Origin: Timema cristinae
Taxonomy: Eukaryota > Arthropoda > Insecta > Phasmatodea > Timematidae
Length of the DNA stretch: 64,000 bases
Reading direction: 5' to 3'
Assembly (NCBI GenBank): GCA_039000515.1
Contig: JBCFYV010000100.1
Span: forward strand, 36,742,884 to 36,806,883
In this document: positions 1 to 11,179 of the stretch, piece by piece
Layout: each line of letters starts with the position of its first letter
Position numbering within the stretch: position 1 is the first letter of the stretch
Program-made: the position numbers and the translations under genes
The notes under the pieces: model-generated
What the model saw: the letters and a program-made list of their open reading frames with translations, nothing else
Databases searched by the model: none
What the model was told of the DNA's origin: nothing

Positions 1-419
1 CCCGCGAACATCAATTTAAACAATACCGTATATAATCGATACAATCGATTAGTCGTGACTCTAATGGCGCTAAGTCGCCCTGACCTTGCAAAATAAGTGA
101 TCTCAGAAAAAACTATGTTCTTAAGTGTCAGATTGAATTTTTAGGTTATTTGAAATTTAAGCCAAAATTGAATTTAGAAAAGATTTACATTATAAAAAAA
201 AAGGTTTTAATTTGCCGAAAATGGATTTAGATCTTAAATTTTATGAAGTAGAAAGCCGGAGTTTATCCTATCCCTGATATGACTCAGGCCCAATTGTAAA
301 GTTCGTAGCCACAGGCACCAGAATATATACCCTAAAGCACAGAAGAGGGAAGATGGGGAAAAAAAGGGGGGAATAACATTCTAGAATAAAAAAGGAACAC
401 GAGAAAGCGCAAGTTGATT
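1..419. other. AT-rich non-coding stretch
   Basis: No open frame, tRNA-like box or repeat family is recognised. It lies immediately upstream of the candidate promoter at 420-620 and would be its distal 5' flank if that promoter is real. Confidence 0.4.
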
Positions 420-441
420 CGCTTCGAGAGAGGCCGTGGGC

Positions 442-461
442 GTTCCGGAATCTTCTCGGAG
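442..461. promoter_or_regulatory. Heat-shock-element-like array
   Basis: Four contiguous 5-bp units alternate as nTTCn (442-446), nGAAn (447-451), nTTCn (452-456) and a final nGGAn (457-461). The first three match the HSF trimer site exactly and the fourth has one mismatch. The site is about 60-80 bp upstream of the initiator at 519-524, inside a GC-richer block. A three-unit match is expected about 0.5 times by chance in 64 kb at equal base use, so position and context carry the argument. Confidence 0.4.
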
Positions 462-518
462 GGGATCTCTTTACTGCGCAAGTCCATTCAACCCAAGGCG
501 TTGGCTTGAACTTGCCAT

Positions 519-524
519 TCAGTC
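519..524 (+). promoter_or_regulatory. Candidate initiator (TCAGTC)
   Basis: TCAGTC is a perfect match to the arthropod Inr TCAKTY, giving a predicted start at A521. A second TCAGT lies at 532-536. No TATA box is seen. A DPE-like GGTTC occurs at +30 rather than the usual +28. From here to the ATG at 615 there is no other ATG. Confidence 0.35.
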
Positions 525-614
525 TTCACAGTCAGTATTCAATTTTCCCGGTTCGGTGAAGGTGCGTTAGGTGGTTTTGTGTCGTTCTTCCACGCAGCCC
601 CAGTCAACAAGCAA

Positions 615-619
615 ATGGG
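615..619 (+). CDS. Candidate first coding exon (ATGGG then splice donor)
   Basis: The predicted leader 521-614 ends in GCAA before ATGG, a good insect start context. The coding part would be only ATGGG, followed directly by a consensus donor GTAAGT at 620-625, so the protein would begin Met-Gly with the intron in phase 2 of codon 2. The block 420-620 is visibly GC-richer than its neighbours and contains no repeat. The next exon was not found; the following 1 kb is repeat R1, which would be intronic. Gene identity is unknown. If it is a heat-shock gene, as the upstream site hints, that is inference only. Confidence 0.3.
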
Positions 620-639
620 GTAAGTCTTGACTATTTCTG

Positions 640-1130
640 TTTGTCTCGTGTCTATCATAAAACATCCGATGCTACAGCCTAAACTATTTTACCTATTGTG
701 CTAAAACTTGGTATCTAGGGTTTTCGTAGAGTTGTACCGAGGATTTTTTGGAATTAGATATATAACCCTAAAATTAAGGGTAGTTTACTAGAGGGAAAAA
801 AGGGAAAAAGTCGATTTTCTCAAAATCGGCTTTAACGATTTTGATTAAATTTCATTTCTCAACATTTATAAATAATCCAAACAAAATGGCTTCTCTCAAT
901 ATTTCGGCAAAATTACTTTAAGGGCTCCGGTCTGATGCGTAAATTATCTTTTTTTAAATAATATATCCATAACTATTTGAGATTTGAAATTACTTATCAA
1001 TGCAAATGTCTCTTTATAATACAAATATTTTATGAAAAGCATTTTTTTTTATAAAACCCATAGCTTTAAAGCAATACGCAAATATTTATATTTTTTAACT
1101 TTTCGAACACAAAAGGTAAAAGTATTGCGA
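640..1130 (+). repeat. Repeat R1, copy 1
   Basis: An eroded copy of a dispersed repeat. It has the phrases GCTAAAACTTGGTAT, GGAATTAGATATATAACC and TTAAGGGTAGTTTACTAGAGG. These match, in reverse, 40,930-41,460. No coding capacity is seen. The family is not one I can name. Confidence 0.6.
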
Positions 1131-1565
1131 CCGCAAAAGAAAATATAACCTAAAATGTTAATGGATGTCGACGTCTCAAGACCCCCCAAACCCTAAAAAG
1201 TGGTCTTTGCAATGTCGTCTGTCTGTGTGTCTGTTTAAACTTAAAATTAAGAGTAGTTAATAAGAAAGGGCTAAAAGAGAAAAAATTATTCTTTTCAAAA
1301 TCGACTAACGATTTTGATTAAAATTCGTATCTAGGTGTTGATTAAGATTATAAATAAACTAGTTATTTTCATTTTACCATAAATATGAATTTTAGGGTAC
1401 TTTACAGAAGCAGAAATTTCCGTATCTCCGCGACTATTTGAAATACTAAATAACTTGTCATTTCAAAATTGCAGTACTATTAAAAATAAAAAACTTTATA
1501 TGAAATATATTTTAATAAATCCAACAATTTCTCAGATATCGGCAAATATATTAATATCATTCTGT
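1131..1565 (+). repeat. Repeat R1, copy 2 (tandem to copy 1)
   Basis: It restarts with the GTCTGTCTGTGTGTCTG motif at about 1218-1234 that heads this family. It then repeats TTAAAATTAAGAGTAGTTAAT, AACGATTTTGATTAAA and the block around CGACTATTTGAAATAC. Same orientation as copy 1. Confidence 0.55.
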
Positions 1566-2486
1566 GAGATTTAGTTGTAAAGAAATACTACTTAAGTTTT
1601 AACGCAATAATTCTCCAATGCCATAGAGTAATTAAATATAAGTAAGTCTCTAAAAGTTTATGTTGTTTTTCCTTAAACCTCTTAGGAGAAATGTTTGTAC
1701 AACAATGATCTATATCAATTTTAGACTCAATAGTCAGTATTTACATTTTTTATTGGTAAAAATTTATAAATGAGGAATTTAATAGCAATGCTATGGCATG
1801 AAGATTTGCAACACCTAATAAAATGTCGAAAATTTTAACCGGAAGTTGAAATTTTTAAACGAAGTGTTGACCCTTGTGGACCCAACATTAATCTTTTTTT
1901 ATCGGTCCAAACATACAAATGAGGACATTAATTATTTAAAAACAAAATTATAAAATTTAAAACCGGGACTTAAAAAAAAGTTTTACATAAGTATAGTGCA
2001 ATTTATGCTTGGATTTGCTAGTGTATATTATTTCGTTTCACACATATTAACGAGTTTTGAGTAAATATCTTCATTTTCAAACAAAGTGAGAAAGTCCTTT
2101 CGGAGTTCCGTACCATTTATTTAGATTTTGTCTCGCTATAAACATTGATAATAAAACTTCACGTAAGATGGATTCTGACACCCCATCCCTCATCGTAGGA
2201 AAATGTGAGAAAATACTAAACCCCCTCTACTGGTTTCCAAAAAACCCCTATTTAATTTATGAACAGCCCCCTGGCAATGTCAAAAAAATTAAACACGTCG
2301 GAAATAAGAGAAACTGGATAGAGCTCTGAATATGTTGGGTTTATTTTTATTGCGCCCCACGTTTGTTGATCATATTATAATTAACCTGAATGATTAATAA
2401 TTTGTAAGCACCCGCCTAATTTATTGCTTGTTTTAATTTGTTCTCGTTCGTGTTTATATAATGGAAACAGTAATGTGTTACATTTA
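1566..2486. other. AT-rich stretch, R1-like end only
   Basis: Nothing coding. Positions 2045-2110 (GAGTTTTGAGTAAATATCT and following) resemble the terminal part of R1 at 42,245-42,312, so this may be the far end of the upstream R1 copies. Confidence 0.35.
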
Positions 2487-2497
2487 TTACCGGTAAT

Positions 2498-2750
2498 TAT
2501 TATTAGTACCGCCTCTTACTACCCGTTCGGGTTATACGCTTTAAGTACTAATTACGCTAATGGATTAGGAATTGTGAAGGTCGAATTAGAGGAAGTGAAC
2601 CCGCATTTGCGTGGAGGGAGAGTGGAAAACCATTAAGGAAAAACCCCTCCCAGTTCACCCGACTGAGATTCGAACCTCGATCTTCCCGTCCTCAGCAGTC
2701 GAGCTCAACACGTCTAGCGCGTTAGCTAACTACGCCACCGAGGCAGGTTT
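2498..2750 (-). mobile_element. SINE-A copy
   Basis: Full-length SINE-A in reverse: shared tail at 2504-2540, B box near 2668-2680 and A box near 2728-2740. It is flanked by the 11-bp TSD TTACCGGTAAT at 2487-2497 and 2751-2761, which fixes both ends. The small open frame running through its left half is a shadow. Confidence 0.9.
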
Positions 2751-2761
2751 TTACCGGTAAT

Positions 2762-4385
2762 CAAAATATGGCTGAGAAATAGCAAACACCCTACGCTGAA
2801 TGAGCTCATTACTTATTCAGCCATGGCTTAACTTAATATACGTTACTACCCCCCACACCCCTTTCCCCCCGCAACCTCTACAAAGGACCTGGTTCATTTT
2901 ATGATCGGTCTGAGGACATAACCGAAAGGGGGAAGACCCTCCCTCCTTTAGGGTGTTAAATATTGAATCCGAGAAGTATATCGAGCTCGAAGTATTTTGT
3001 TCACAGTTTGAGAATAGTCTCGGTTTTGCCTCTGTCCGAGTCGCGTGTAAGTAACTATGTTTGGGACCTAAAGTATAGCGCCACGCCCACAGACAAGGTA
3101 TTCACCACAGAGTCAGATTCGCTGCGCTCCTTGATCCAGGTTGAGTCTTTGGGCACTGGGGACCGCTAGTTGCAGTCCTGAGTGATAATAGCACTTGCAA
3201 GTGAAACCATGCACTTTCAAATTGTTCGTTGTAAAGGCTACAAGCTGAATAGTAAGTTTCCAAACTTTGCTGTCTGAACACAATAGTTCTGGTACCAGTA
3301 ATCCCGCCCCCTCATTTCACCCCCTTTCAATGAACAAAACTTTTCATCAACGTGATTAGTCGACGATATTTGAAGATTGTTTACAACCAGACAATTTTCA
3401 AACAATTGTTTCAACAAATAAAGGATGATTGTGTTCTACGTTCTACTTGTAATTTGCAGTCTGAGTAATCTAGTTTGGAGGTAGGGCTGCTACCTGGACC
3501 TAGATTTGTGAAAGCCGGTATATTGACACTAGAAGGCGATTTTTGTCTGTTATCTAGTTAAACCACCTTTGAAGTGAACTGATTTTTTAATGCCTTCTTG
3601 ATAGTGATGTTGTCACTTGGGACTGCGCACAGCGATCCTCGTGTTGAAGGAGACAAGCTCTCCCAGTGAGCGCAGCCATTTTAACCCGGAGACTGTGGGT
3701 CTGGCTTATGTTATGATGGTGATGATGATGGTTAGGGTTAATGTGTTAGTCGGAATCAATAATTGTTTGCGTTAAGCATATATAAAGAGTGTTTAATGTT
3801 GTGAACGCATTAAATTCACATTTGATGGTACGAGTGACCCACAATTAGCTTCGTTAATGGAGTGGGAATGAAGAACGTAGAATTTAAAGGAAATATACTT
3901 GTATTTGCTTCTGGTGGAAGGGGGAAGTGAGAAATTGATTAGAGGGGGAGGAAAAAATTCAAATTCTTCCGGTTAATAATCGGAAATTAGACCTTCCACG
4001 TTCTTGGTAAGCCAGACGAGACGAGACTGACGCTTCTGGCCAAGTTCCCACATGTCACACTAGAATCCTACTCTTTGAGATTTGTATTGTCCTAGGCTTT
4101 TATACTATTATTTGATTAAACTCTTTTTTTCTACAACAATGGGAAGAGTGTACAACACCCACGCTAGTCAAGTATACGACAGAGCCTACAATGACAGACC
4201 TAATTCAATCTAGGGACCTCTCGCATTGTCAGATATGTTAGCCACGCCCGTCTCGTGACGACACGAGCCGTTACATCGTAAACCTGGTCCGGATTGTAAA
4301 TTTGGTCACGTGCAATCGAGGGTGGGTAGGTTTGATGAACGTGTTAATAATTGAACTGTTGGACACCACTCCCCCTTTTGTCCCT
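2762..4385. other. Unassigned stretch
   Basis: No repeat family or convincing coding frame. A GC-richer patch lies at about 3,595-3,715 and a short TGATGG-rich run at 3,713-3,733. Short open frames here have no recognisable domain. Confidence 0.3.
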
Positions 4386-4390
4386 TAGGG

Positions 4391-5090
4391 CAGTGGTGTT
4401 CAGCCTGTGGTACTCGCACCTTCAGGGGTACGTGAATACATTTTAGGTGGAACGTAAAATGTATGTGTGTATGCGTGTGTATATGTAAATACATATGTAT
4501 ATATGGGTATGGTGTATATATGTATAAATGTATATATGTATATGTGTATATATTATATATGTGTATATATATATATTTATATATATATGTATGTGTATAT
4601 ATATGTATATGTTATATATATGTATGTGTGTATATATATATGTATGTGTGTGTATATATATGTATGTGTGTATATATATATATGTATGTGTGTATATATA
4701 TTATGTGTATATATATATATATGTATGTGTGTGTATATATAATGTATGTGTGTATATATATATGTTGTGTGTATATATATATATGTATGTGTATATATAT
4801 ATGTATGTATATATATATATTATATAATGTATGTGTGTATATATGTATATATATATATATGATGTGTATATATGTATATATATATATATGTATGTGTGTG
4901 TATATATGTATAAACGTTCAAAGGTGGAGAAAGCTAATTTTTTATAAGGTGTGTCTTTTAGAAAATGTTAGACCTATTATATACATTTAGCAAATATAAG
5001 TTTTTATACGTACGCATGTATATGGACCCTTCATAGTGGGGGGTAATCAAATTCCAGGGGGTACAGACCCCCAACCCTGCATTTTGCGCC
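4391..5090. mobile_element. Possible hAT-like remnant
   Basis: The left end reads GGCAGTGGTGTTCAGCC and is followed by GGTACTCGCACCTTCAGGGG. The right end, in reverse, reads GCAGGGTTGGGGGTCTGTACC. Both resemble the CAGTGGTTCTCAACC-type ends of hAT elements. Near-identical flanks (TCCCTTAG before, GCCCTTAG after) could be an 8-bp TSD with one mismatch. The interior is nearly all microsatellite. The termini pair poorly, so this is tentative. Confidence 0.3.
4458..4912. repeat. (TATG/TATA)n compound microsatellite
   Basis: About 450 bp of TATATATGTATGTGTG-type sequence. The long Tyr/Ile/Cys-rich open frames here are translations of the repeat and are not genes. Confidence 0.95.
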
Positions 5091-5167
5091 CTTAGTAACA
5101 AAAAAAAACCTTAGAACAAAAAAGTTCACGTTTCATTGCTCTAGGGGATGTATGATGACAAAAAATT

Positions 5168-5408
5168 AGCAGCGCATCTTACTACCCGTTTGAGTCATGC
5201 GCTTATATACTATTTACACTAATGGTTTTAAGGATTAGGTAAATTATATTTTGAGGAAGTTTACCCGCATTTTCGTGGAAGAAAAGTGGAAAACCATTTT
5301 GGAAAAACCACTCTCAGTACACCCGACCAAGATTCGAACCTAGATCTCCCCGTCATTACCATTCTAGCTACTGTAAGAGTAGTGCGTTAGATCATGTGGA
5401 CACCGAAG
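5168..5408 (-). mobile_element. SINE-C copy
   Basis: Reverse copy: degraded shared tail (CGCATCTTACTACCCG), central CATTTTCGTGGAAG, B-box complement GATTCGAACC near 5,331-5,340, and head ending GTGGACACCGAAG. Well diverged from the younger SINE-A. Confidence 0.75.
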
Positions 5409-5436
5409 TTTGTCATGGCAATTTAATAGCGTTGGT

Positions 5437-5457
5437 GGTTGGGGGGGGGGGGGGGGG
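5437..5457. repeat. Poly-G run
   Basis: About 20 consecutive G. It encodes the Gly run of a spurious frame. Confidence 0.9.
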
Positions 5458-5516
5458 TTCTCACTCTAGTCCTATTCTACCCACCAGGCTAAAACTACTA
5501 GCTGAGGTAATCCTTA

Positions 5517-5632
5517 GTGCACCGCGTATTACTGGGGAGAGAGTGAAAATAAAAACACTTGTGAAAAAAAAATTTTACTCTTAATACCCTACTGGTTTTT
5601 GAACCGTGATCTCCCCATCACCAGCAATCCAT
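5517..5632 (-). mobile_element. SINE-C remnant
   Basis: Heavily eroded: CACCGCGTATTACT at the left and TTTTTGAACCGTGATCTCCCC at the right match the tail and the B-box region of SINE-C. The middle is lost or replaced. Confidence 0.45.
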
Positions 5633-5871
5633 TTCATATAGAGGGTGACACTTTTTATACAATTTATTTGTCTCCCGATACGTGTGTGTAGAATATCACA
5701 TTTTGGTACCGCTGATAGACTGTTGTTGTTATTCTATTAGTTTATTCCAGGTGTCGCTGGAATAGGAACTTTTTATGTGGGAGATTGGTGGATTGAGCAC
5801 AGTCGATTTGACTGGAAGGAATTGTAAACTGGTGGATTGGGAACTTCATAGTATAAGATTAATTATAAATA

Positions 5872-6188
5872 GGTGACCTGGTGACCTAGGGGTAAGGTGT
5901 CAGACTTCTGTGCTGGCGTCCGGGGTTCAATCCTCGGTCTCGGCACAAATTTATCTGATTACCAAACCCTTCCTTCACCTCTGACAAGATATCTTGTGAA
6001 TGTGTGGAATGCCAGGCCGCCACCGTGGTTCGCATTCCACGTTAAACTGTAGGTCTTCCATTTCATCTCACAATCACCCTACCATTACACATTAGCGTAA
6101 GTGCGTATAACCCGAACGGGTAGTAAGACGCGGTGCTAATAATAATAGATAATAAATAATAATAATAATAATAATTATTATTATTATT
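5872..6188 (+). mobile_element. SINE-B copy, full length
   Basis: Head with A box TGACCTAGGGG and B box GGTTCAATCCT, then the SINE-B body and shared tail. It ends in a long (AAT)n then (ATT)n palindromic tail at 6,138-6,188. The TSD ATTATAAAT is at 5,862-5,870 and 6,189-6,197. Short subfamily (ATCTTGTGAATGTG without the extra 11 bases). Confidence 0.9.
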
Positions 6189-6197
6189 ATTATAAAT

Positions 6198-6596
6198 GAA
6201 TAGAATCAAGCAGCAATATAATCTAGTTACTACAAGCCATCCAGATGAGCTATATATTTATGTCAGAGGTAAAATGAATTCTTAGTGAAAATATAACAAG
6301 GTTATGTTGGGTTACCAGTGCCCAATCCACCTTGGGAGGAAAAATGTTGGCGGTAGCTTGAGGCAGCCTTTTATTTAATTTGAACGTTTTGACGATGCCA
6401 TTAACGACCTAATACATATGGTTTATTAGGGTTGTATTTGTATACAATGAATGGCACCCGAATTAACGTGGAGATGGGATAGAAGAAAACAGTTTATATA
6501 TTTTTTTCATCTGGGAAACTTATCGTGCACATTCTAAACAAAAGTGTTTATATAAAGTCTTGGACTAGAGTTTGGGGCTGAAATTAAAAATACCAT
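6198..6596. other. Unassigned AT-rich stretch
   Basis: No repeat or coding signal recognised. Confidence 0.3.
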
Positions 6597-6780
6597 CACT
6601 GATGGTCACGTGGTATAAGGTTTCAGAAGGATTTAGATTGAGTTAATGATGTTGGAAAAGTCAAGGTTCGAATCTGGATCGAGGGTGGTTTTCAACAGGT
6701 GATTTGTCACTGTGATTTTTTTCATCCCTCCAAGCATATGCGAGCGCATTCACTCTAAGCTACCCTCCGAAATATCCATA
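6597..6780 (+). mobile_element. SINE-C remnant
   Basis: Eroded forward copy. GGTCACGTGGTATAAGG is the A-box region, AGGTTCGAATCTGG the B box, and GAGGGTGGTTTTCAAC the start of the body. The tail is not recognisable. Confidence 0.6.
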
Positions 6781-6889
6781 GATCAAGCCGCTAATGATCT
6801 TGGTGTTAAACTTATTGACACAAACAAATATGATTACAGTTAAATTTTCATAAAAAGGACCTTAACTGACAGCTAATAACGCTACTAGA

Positions 6890-7070
6890 TCAACGTTTTA
6901 CGTATTAATATGTCAAGTCATGTGATCTAAAATTGTCACTTTTGATAGCTATTATCAATACCTATAAAATAACAACAATAACATGGCAAAAATTATGACA
7001 GGAAAAATATGTTTTAATTTTAAAGCTATTTTACTACCAAAATCAAAATACAAATATTGTTAAAGGTTGA
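6890..7070 (+). repeat. Repeat R2, copy 1
   Basis: A dispersed repeat centred on TATCAATACCTATAAAATAA at 6,953-6,972, preceded by TGTCACTTTTGATA and followed about 50 bp later by AAAAATATGTTTTAATTTT. The same order recurs at 22.9, 25.4 (reverse), 54.4 and 63.9 kb. No tRNA-like box and no ORF. Confidence 0.65.
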
Positions 7071-7398
7071 ACAAGCTCCTAAATATTGTACTTTTCTTCA
7101 TCTGATTGCTTAACCCGACGGATCCTTTTGAATCCAGCTTCATCTCAAAGCTATCCACTATCACAGACATGGACGACTAATTTGGTTGAATGTATCCTTT
7201 AATTATTGGTAATAATACCTGAAACCAGGGAATCCGATTTATAATGATGGAATAATCGTTACACCAATCGATGCCATCAAATTAATACTCCGTTTACAGT
7301 GAAATCATCGAGTCTTACTTTTTAAGGGGTCCACTATGACATATCATAAGCGCTATGCCATAGTGAAAGCAAGCAAGGTATGCTCACCACGTTCTTAT
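7071..7398. other. Unassigned stretch
   Basis: Nothing recognised. ACTATGACATATCATAAGC at 7,333-7,351 vaguely mirrors sequence at 7,567-7,600, without clear repeat structure. Confidence 0.25.
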
Positions 7399-7533
7399 CA
7401 CCACCGCGTTTTACTACCTGTTCAGGTTACACTCATGTATGGTAATTTACTCTAATGGAGTAGTGATGAGTAAGGAAGAATTTGAGAGGTAATCTATCCG
7501 CATTAGCATGGAAGGAGAGTGGGAAACAATTTC
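7399..7533 (-). mobile_element. SINE-C, 3' half only
   Basis: Reverse copy of the tail and body: CACCGCGTTTTACTACCTG through CATTAGCATGGAAGGAGAG. The B box and head are absent, so it is 5'-truncated. Confidence 0.65.
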
Positions 7534-7828
7534 ATACAGTCTTACCTTGAAAGGTTACACTAAGGCCGTAACATATGCTCTGCACCATAGTGGAAACAAG
7601 CGAGGTTAGGCTGCTATCTTTCAGGGTAAACGAATCGTACAACACGTACGATTACTGTCCAAGTTGTGTGTTTGACATAATAATTTACATTATGCCTTTG
7701 AGTGACGAATAATTATTCAAATACTGTGAATTTCCCGTGCCTAGGTGTAATTTGTCCGACCGATTAGACAGGTAGGTCTTTAATATCCTACCTTCACATT
7801 ACTTGGAAACTATATTGAAATAAAGTTG

Positions 7829-8103
7829 AGCTGGCGGTCTAGGGGTAAGGTGTTGGACTCCTGAGCTGGGGGTCCGGGTTTAATCCTCGGTCCCGGCACA
7901 AATTTATCTGATTATCAAACCCTTCCTTCACCTCTGACAAGACGTGTATTAATCACAACTTGTGAATGTGTGGAATGCCAGGCCTCCACCGTGGTTCGGA
8001 TTCCACGTTAAACTGTAGGTCCTCTATTTCATCTCGCAATCACCCTACCATTACACATTAGCGTAAGTGCGTTTAACCCGAACGGGTAGTAGGACACGGA
8101 GAT
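7829..8103 (+). mobile_element. SINE-B copy, long subfamily
   Basis: Head with A box CGGTCTAGGGG and altered B box GGTTTAATCCT, then the body with the extra TATTAATCACAA block, and the shared tail with point changes (GGACACGGAG). The (TAA)n tail is nearly lost, suggesting greater age than the 33.7-kb copy. Confidence 0.9.
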
Positions 8104-8294
8104 AAAAGAAGATAATTTACGTTCAATTCAACTTTTTTTTTTTACAGATCTAAAATGAACTATATCAACCATACTGCTATGATTTTAACAATAATATATA
8201 TATATATTTGACATTTTTTATCGTGTTTAAACCTGAACTGGTAAGCTCACGGACTAAAGATATTATCTTTTTCACATTAATGGAACTTAGGTGA

Positions 8295-8445
8295 AATTGA
8301 TAGGAAATGTACCCAAGTTCGTGCTGTGGGAGAGTTTAAAACCTTTAACAGAAAACCACCTACATTACAGTCTGCCGGATTCAAACCAGACGTCTTTGTC
8401 CAAGTGCCCACCCAAGCAACTATCAGGTAGACCAAGGTGGTCCAA
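8295..8445 (-). mobile_element. SINE-C remnant
   Basis: Reverse and eroded: AGGAAATGTACCC, GAAAACCACC and CCGGATTCAAACC (B-box complement) occur in the expected order. Overlapping small open frames on both strands are shadows. Confidence 0.5.
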
Positions 8446-8526
8446 CGTTTTTTCATACCAAGGGCCAATTATGATTATCAGTATTTACCGGGTGCCAAAG
8501 ATATATCTAGTAATCCAATCAACTTA

Positions 8527-9322
8527 GGGCCGGTCTTATGACTCCTGGATAGATATTAATCTGGTAGATAAACATTTCTATCTGGTTGATAAGTTCAAAA
8601 TGCGTCTTATGACTGCCAGATAGCATCTATCTGCAAGATAAAATGTATTTATCCATCACATTTTTATCGGGAGGTTTAAGTACCTGATAACTTTTATCTG
8701 GAAGTTAAAATGGTTGTTGCCATAGTGACGCGTTGTTTTTAATGATGTTTAGCCTATCAGAATCGGTTTTTAGGTTAAAATCTTGATTCACGTGTTTAGT
8801 AAGCACAGGCCCGGGCGCGAACTATATAAAGTTAGAACATTTAATTCATACTTTTATATAAACTGACAAGCTATTTGTATAGTTATATTTATATAAGAAC
8901 AAGTTATCAAAATGCGAGTACAATAAATTAAATTTTGTAAACGTTGTACCCAACTATTGCCCACATTTTGGTGTCTGCCAAAATTATTACTTGCAAGACA
9001 TCTTAGCTTCTGCGTCCACGTGACGCCATCTGTTTACTCGCACTCGTTTGGCCGCCATTATTTAACAAATGTTGAGCGTTCTCACCACTCGCTCTATTGT
9101 AGCGCTATCAGCAGGGCTTATACACATGCGCGCACCAGTAGAAACAGTATCAACCTTGCGTGTTCTGCATAGAAATATTATATTTATCCTACAGATAGCT
9201 ATCTGGCAGATAAATTCAATTCATAAGACACGGAAAACATTAAAGTGGCTGATAACTATTATCTGAAAGATGACTTTAACCTCCCAATACCAATATTTAT
9301 CCGGTAGTCATAAGATCGGCCC
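8527..9322. mobile_element. Harbinger-type MITE (non-autonomous)
   Basis: Terminal inverted repeats begin GGGCCGGTCTTATGACTCC at the left and, read in reverse, GGGCCGATCTTATGACTACC at the right. The element is flanked by TTA at 8,524-8,526 and 9,323-9,325. A GGGCC-type end with a TTA/TAA duplication is the signature of PIF/Harbinger. The ends are thick with small palindromes of the type ATCTGGNAGATAA over about 150 bp on each side. The interior has no transposase, so it would move only with help from an autonomous partner. Confidence 0.85.
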
Positions 9323-9463
9323 TTAATATAAGTCTACAAACAACTCCTAATAAACAATTATTTTCAATACTAATAATAAATTGTATTTTTGGTTGGTAGA
9401 ATATTTCAAATTTTACTGCCAAAAATAAGTTTAATAATTTCTCAAAATTATATTATGAATAAA

Positions 9464-9519
9464 CGCGCACACACCTTCACACACAAAAAAAGGGTGTGTG
9501 TACTTATGTACGCGCGTGA
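9464..9519. repeat. Imperfect hairpin
   Basis: ACGCGCACACACC on the left pairs with GGGTGTGTG and ACGCGCGT on the right, around an A-rich loop. Confidence 0.5.
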
Positions 9520-9539
9520 GAAGTTATACTTATTTGGCA

Positions 9540-10330
9540 TCATTAAATAAACTAAAAGAATCTTAGATTGATGAATAATATTTATTGTAGAGAATTAGAT
9601 ATTAGAAATTAATAATAAATATTTAAAATTGAAAATTAATAATTTAATATATATATATTAAAAATAAAATTTAGAAAATAATAAATATATGTGACATGAT
9701 TTGTACTAAATATTATAAGATTCTTAATTTTTAATATTTATTATTGATTATTTAATATTTTAAAAGTAAATGAATAAATTTAATAATAAATTCAAAAATT
9801 AAATTTAAGTTTATTCATTTTTTAAATATTTATTATTTTCTTAATTTAATATTCACTCTTCATTTTTATCAAAAAGTTTTCATTAAATTTGTTCATTTAT
9901 TTTTATAAATATTTATTATTTATTCAATTTAATAATATTAAAAATTAATATTTTAATTTGATGTTCGATTTAAATTTTTGTCACAAATTTTTTATTAAAT
10001 ATTTTATTAATTTTATTTCTTTATTTGTAAATATTAAATAACCAATAATAAATATTTAACAATAATAATTTAATAATATTGGGTATTGATTATGTTAAAT
10101 AATAATATTTTAATTTATATCAATAAATAATACATACGGATAGTTAACCTCAATTATATTGGAGCACTAGAAAAAGTCTATAAACACAATTTTATTCACT
10201 AATATTTACGAATAGTAAATAATATTAATCAAAATATTCAATTTAAATCACTACTGAATATAATTTATTACCACATATATAATTCGCACTTGTATGAAAC
10301 TAAAACACGTGTTGTGAATGTAGAAACTAG
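9540..10330. repeat. Extreme AT-rich block
   Basis: Nearly 800 bp of AATATTTAATAA-like sequence with few G or C. Many short internal palindromes, no fixed period, no open frame. Possibly decayed simple sequence. Confidence 0.6.
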
Positions 10331-10735
10331 AAACATGTGGATAAATATTATTATATGAAAACAGTGATCAGAGGCGACGAGCGTACCAACATGCGTGACT
10401 AACAGAAGTTCTATTTCTATTTTGTTGGTAGCTTTTTTTTCTCGAGACTTAATGAGCGGTTTAGCTTCAACCTGTTACTTTTGTGTTACAGTGATGCGCG
10501 CGCATCTTAAAATTTCACTCTCATCATTTTTTCATAACGTGCCTAAAGAAGTATAACTCAAAAAAAACTTAGCATTTTAAATATATATTTGGGTTTATAC
10601 AAATTTTCACTAATCAAATAAATTCATAGTAAAATGCAATCACTACATTTTTAAATACATATTTTTATTTTTATCGTTAGCTATTTCACAATGGTCATCG
10701 ATGGTTTCCTTTTAATTTTCCTCCAGAATATTGTG
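10331..10735. other. Unassigned stretch
   Basis: AT-rich with scattered CpG. No repeat family or ORF recognised. Confidence 0.25.
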
Positions 10736-10990
10736 AGACCATACTTTTTAGTGAACGCGGCTCGAATTTGGTCCGCGGGTCACCAGTTGAACCACACGGA
10801 GGTAGACTATTAGTGACTTTTCCCGATGGGCCAACGATAAATTCTCGTACCTTTCCCACGCTCATTATAACATATCTGCCTCGCAGAGCACCTTTATACC
10901 CCTGCGTAAGCCTCGTGACGTCATTGATGATCGATTATCTCGAAGACCGCCAAAACTAGTTGCCCTTCACCACGCTTTACTGATCCGAGA
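10736..10990. other. GC-richer island with CRE-like site
   Basis: About 250 bp of balanced base composition in AT-rich surroundings. It holds TGACGTCA at 10,917-10,924, a perfect cAMP-response-element palindrome, close to ATCGAT. A 63-codon open frame runs through it but matches no domain I know. It could be a regulatory element or a relic exon. Confidence 0.3.
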
Positions 10991-11179
10991 AGACGAGTTT
11001 TTACTGGCTCAAATCTCAACCATGTGTGCTATATTTTTTCTCCCAGAAACTTGCGAATACTGACGAATTTCCTCTTAATCATGACTCAAGGAGATAATAT
11101 CCACTATTCTTAAATATATAGGGTAAATATGCTTGCTTAAAATGTTTATATAAATTAATTTATATAGGTTACATATACA

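Noticed and set aside
2963..3169. 68-codon frame in a GC-richer patch
   Set aside because: No domain, start context or conserved pattern; length is within chance expectation.
4463..4990. Long Tyr/Ile/Cys-rich open frames in three phases
   Set aside because: They are translations of a (TATG/TATA)n microsatellite; every frame is open because the repeat has no stop in those phases.
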